DNA from: Roseburia hominis
GTDB lineage: Bacteria; Bacillota; Clostridia; Lachnospirales; Lachnospiraceae
Length of the DNA: 64,000 nt
NCBI GenBank assembly: GCA_040702975.1
Contig: CP159990.1
Location: 3,224,001-3,288,000 of the forward strand
Reading direction: 5' to 3'
Shown piece after piece: positions 61,432-64,000 of this stretch (its first letter is position 1; the number at the start of each line of letters is the position of its first letter). Below the pieces are notes generated by a model. It did no database searches. It was given only the letters and a program-made list of their open reading frames with translations, and was not told the origin of the DNA. A program made the position numbers and the translations under genes.

Positions 61432-62564
61432 CTTTCCTCTCCTCCCTTGATCACCGTTCCGACTCCGCACACCACCCGGTCCACCCGGTCTGCAAATTCT
61501 GCAAGGCGCGTGCAGATTCTCCCGGTCTCCTCCCGATACTTTCTGTCAAAAGCATCGATCGGCACCAGTCCGTACCCAATCTCATCACTCACGATAATAA
61601 GCCCCGGATTCTGCTCGCTGATGTACTGACAAAACTCTTCCGCCGATGAAATTTTCGTCTGACCGTCACCCCCGGCAAATTCCCCTCGCAGCATACGGGC
61701 AATATAACTCTCAAAATGATAGATTCCCCCACATCTGACAAGGGCTTCCTCCTCACAGCATCTCCCGTCTGCCCAATCGATGTCTGGATATAATGCCTTA
61801 GCATACGCAAGTTTCCCCTGATATGCGCCGCCGATAATCATTCTCATATTCCTTCCCTCGCTATCTCTTGCTCTCTCAACCAAGCCTTTCTTCACATCTT
61901 CCGGAATTCCATAGACCACTTCCGTGACCTGATCCGCCAAATCTGCCATCTTCTGGTTCACTCTGCCAAGTATCTTCTTATACAGCCGCATCTCCTGGGA
62001 ATCCTGTGCACATTCGGAAAATACTTCGTTGGTCACTACCACCAGAATTGCACAGCGTTCTCTCAGGAAATGAATGCCCTCCATAATGGCCCCGGTCACC
62101 TGGTCACAGACAGCTTCATACTCCTTCTTCATTCTGTCACCGCAATCCGGCTCTGAAAATAGTTCGTTTGCGACCAAATTTGACATACATTCAAGCAGTA
62201 CCGAAGGCTTATGCCCCTGACACTTATTTGACGTACCTTCCAATAATATCGATGCTTTATGCTCCCGGCACATAAAGGCCGTTCCCGGGTTTTCCTCTCC
62301 GCAATCGCTGCCGCAAAAGATATCTTCCAATCCTTTTTTCAAATCACGGTAACACTCGACGGTCTGAAATCCTTTCCCCGCCCGCATCGTTTGGTGCCTC
62401 CTGATTCTTTCCTTCGTTTCCTCATCAAAGGGCATCATCGTTGCGATATAATACAGACCCGCGCTGCCCCTTGCCGCAGCAGAGCCTGCGTATTCTACGA
62501 TCCTGTCCTCCGCATACGCAGATTTTCCGCTTCCGCTTCCTCCTGTTACTACGTGAAACATCAC
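61428..62564 (-). CDS. cobU: Adenosylcobinamide kinase/guanylyltransferase, tandem CobU fusion
   Basis: 378 residues, twice the usual length. Residues 1-235 are a CobU domain: P-loop VTGGSGSGKSAYAED, Arg/His block RIRRHQTMRAGKGFQTVE and VVTNEVFSECA. Residues 240-378 are a second CobU-like domain: IIGGAYQGKLAYAKAL (degenerate P-loop), SDEIGYGLVPIDAFDRKYRE and VCGVGTVIKGG. The first domain also holds a 16-residue tandem duplication, HKASILLEGTSNKCQG then HKPSVLLECMSNLVAN. The enzyme attaches the nucleotide loop precursor in cobalamin synthesis. Only the first domain looks fully catalytic. Confidence 0.88.
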   Translation of the reverse strand: MMFHVVTGGSGSGKSAYAEDRIVEYAGSAAARGSAGLYYIATMMPFDEETKERIRRHQTMRAGKGFQTVECYRDLKKGLEDIFCGSDCGEENPGTAFMCREHKASILLEGTSNKCQGHKPSVLLECMSNLVANELFSEPDCGDRMKKEYEAVCDQVTGAIMEGIHFLRERCAILVVVTNEVFSECAQDSQEMRLYKKILGRVNQKMADLADQVTEVVYGIPEDVKKGLVERARDSEGRNMRMIIGGAYQGKLAYAKALYPDIDWADGRCCEEEALVRCGGIYHFESYIARMLRGEFAGGDGQTKISSAEEFCQYISEQNPGLIIVSDEIGYGLVPIDAFDRKYREETGRICTRLAEFADRVDRVVCGVGTVIKGGEER

Positions 62565-62594
62565 TAAGCCCCCTTGTGACCATACTTGTCTTTC

Positions 62595-64000
62595 CTATTC
62601 CTTCCGGTCTGCATACCTGTATTCCAGTGCGCCGCTTGCCGGAATCTGCGTAATGCCGGTGATTCCCGGCCGGATTAGGTTGCAGCTTTTCATACTGAAC
62701 AGAGGGATCACATAAAACTGCTCCCCCACGGCCAGTTTCTCCGCTTCGTGAAGAAGCTGCGTCCGCCTCTCGCCGTCCGCCTCCGAATCGGAGGCCGCTA
62801 CCAGCGCATCATAGTCCGGGTCCTGTATTCCGCTGCAATTATAGGTACTGTTGCTAAGCAGCATGGACAGATACGTATTCGGATCTGCAAAATCCGCCGT
62901 CCAGTTCATGCGGCACAGGTCAAAATTTCCCGCATGTCTATCCGAATAATTCACCTGCAATTCCTGCGCCATAAGCTCTATATCAATATTCAGATTCTTT
63001 TTCCACTGTTCCTTTAATACCTGCGCGGTATCCGAGTCCATTTCCAGGGACGGATACTGATAGGTCAGCGCCGGAAAACCCTCCCCGTCAGGATAGCCCG
63101 CCTCCTTAAGAAGCCGTCTGGCCTCCTGAACATTTTCCTCAAAAAGCGGCTCTGCTCCGTCCACAAAAGGCTCCCCCGTCTGCTTATCCTTCATATATTT
63201 TGCGACCAGATTTACCGTAGGCTCGGTATCCTTACCGACGATTTTGCACAATTCTTCTCTGTTCACCGCAAGCGTCAGCGCCTTTCTGACCCTCACGTCA
63301 TCGAGCGGTTTCACATTCAGGTTCGGGTAAATGTAGCGGGTGGCAATCAGATCTGTCACCACCAAATCCTCCTTCCCCTCGTACAAATCCATCACGAAAG
63401 CGGGAAGTGATGTTGCCACATCTACCTCGCCTGCCTCATACGCATTTGCCATGGATTGCTGATCATCAAAGAACCGATAGGTGATTTCATCTAATTTCAC
63501 ATGTTCGGCATTCCAGTAGGTCTCACTCTTCTTTAGTACAAAATACTGCTCCGGCACATACTCTGCCAGGTAAAACGGCCCGTTGGACACGCTGGTCTCC
63601 GGGTTTTTATCCCAGCCGCTCCCCACCGCATCGGCGTATGTCCGGCAGGAGGGCGTATAGACCGGGAGGCGCAGAAGATCCAGAAAATACACACAAGGCT
63701 CCTGCAAATGAAACACAAGCGTGTAGTCGTCAGGCGTCTCTACCCCCAGAGTTTCCACATTTGCCTTCCCGTTATAAATGTCCTCTGCATTTTGGATCGG
63801 AAACAGATAGTTCGCATATCCATTCTGGCTGACCGGGTCCAGCGCGCGCCGCATAGTATTCAGAAAATCCTCCGAAACCACGGGGGTTTTGTCAGACCAC
63901 ACCGCATCTTTTCTCAGATGGAACGTCCAGACGGTCGCATCTTCATTGACTTCATAGGATTCTGCTGCCCGATATACGATATTGCCGTCTGCATCATAAG
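62595..64000 (-). CDS. Extracellular peptide-binding protein of an ABC transporter (SBP_bac_5), partial
   Basis: The frame continues past the right edge, so the N-terminus and signal peptide are missing. Family marks: WTFHLRKDAVWSDKTPVVSE, DFLNTMRRALDPVSQ, VSNGPFYLAEYVPEQYFVLK, VRKALTLAVNREELCKIVGK, AQELQVNYSDRHAGNFDLCR. Belongs to the oligopeptide/nickel-binding cluster; OppA/DppA-like by pattern. It ends 30 bp before cobU in the same direction. A link to metal or corrinoid uptake is possible but not shown. Confidence 0.88.
   Translation of the reverse strand, partial: YDADGNIVYRAAESYEVNEDATVWTFHLRKDAVWSDKTPVVSEDFLNTMRRALDPVSQNGYANYLFPIQNAEDIYNGKANVETLGVETPDDYTLVFHLQEPCVYFLDLLRLPVYTPSCRTYADAVGSGWDKNPETSVSNGPFYLAEYVPEQYFVLKKSETYWNAEHVKLDEITYRFFDDQQSMANAYEAGEVDVATSLPAFVMDLYEGKEDLVVTDLIATRYIYPNLNVKPLDDVRVRKALTLAVNREELCKIVGKDTEPTVNLVAKYMKDKQTGEPFVDGAEPLFEENVQEARRLLKEAGYPDGEGFPALTYQYPSLEMDSDTAQVLKEQWKKNLNIDIELMAQELQVNYSDRHAGNFDLCRMNWTADFADPNTYLSMLLSNSTYNCSGIQDPDYDALVAASDSEADGERRTQLLHEAEKLAVGEQFYVIPLFSMKSCNLIRPGITGITQIPASGALEYRYADRKE

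Overview
Organism. The window reads as a chromosome segment of a Gram-positive, spore-forming anaerobe of class Clostridia, most likely a Lachnospiraceae gut bacterium. This is inferred from protein style (GerMN lipoprotein, YdcZ-type transporter, ECF transporter, CobU/CbiC, IS110), from strong AGGAGG ribosome binding sites and from the gene order argC-GNAT-argJ-argB-argD. No rRNA, tRNA or CRISPR array was found.

Layout. 0-4 kb: a two-component system, a GerMN lipoprotein and competence genes (start of a ComEC-like protein, and ComEA with an apparent frameshift). 4.2-9.8 kb: arginine operon argC-GNAT-argJ-argB-argD plus a small transporter, with ArgR-type boxes upstream. 9.9-14.5 kb: an AT-rich accessory stretch with a nucleoside phosphorylase (frameshift), a HAD hydrolase and an AAA-ATPase/nuclease-like gene with an in-frame stop. 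14.6-18.4 kb: proB-proA, in which proB is cut off from its native start and promoter by a decayed IS110. 19.2-20.8 kb: argG with ArgR-like boxes. 20.8-24.2 kb: a heterodimeric ABC exporter. 24.5-28.1 kb: remnants and an intact IS110 that splits a LysR gene. 28.2-29.2 kb: an alpha/beta hydrolase.

29.3-34.7 kb is the most interesting region. It holds an ABC exporter, a 24-residue Cys/Gly-rich peptide, a radical SAM/SPASM maturase, a divergent 48-residue secreted peptide, and a large tandem-HTH/TPR regulator convergent with that peptide. Between maturase and secreted peptide lies an array of two identical 38-bp repeats plus an inverted copy. I read this as a peptide-pheromone-controlled RiPP system. 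The regulator gene overlaps the end of a MoxR-VWA-LRR operon (34.6-38.7 kb).

38.7-40.2 kb: a Panacea/YgiT antitoxin with an MqsR-like toxin. 40.4-46.1 kb: a thioesterase, a possible structured RNA, an ABC-2 transporter and its divergent histidine kinase. 46.2-48.7 kb: AraC/GyrI-type and XRE regulators. 49.0-58.4 kb: a ten-gene LacI-controlled operon for uptake (ECF transporter) and hydrolysis (two M20 peptidases, amidohydrolase, SGNH hydrolase) of an unidentified compound. 58.7-60.2 kb: an orphan NarL-type response regulator and a decayed HigBA-like module. 60.2-64 kb: siroheme/cobalamin genes and a peptide-binding protein that runs off the end.

Three kinds of repeat recur: (A) a palindromic element of about 40 bp, twice in front of arginine genes and twice in-frame inside ABC exporter genes; (B) a hairpin element whose stems covary between copies, with a fixed tail; and two IS110 elements whose 5' non-coding regions look like bridge RNAs with guides matching their own insertion sites. 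Several genes carry single-base losses in homopolymers, which may be assembly errors.
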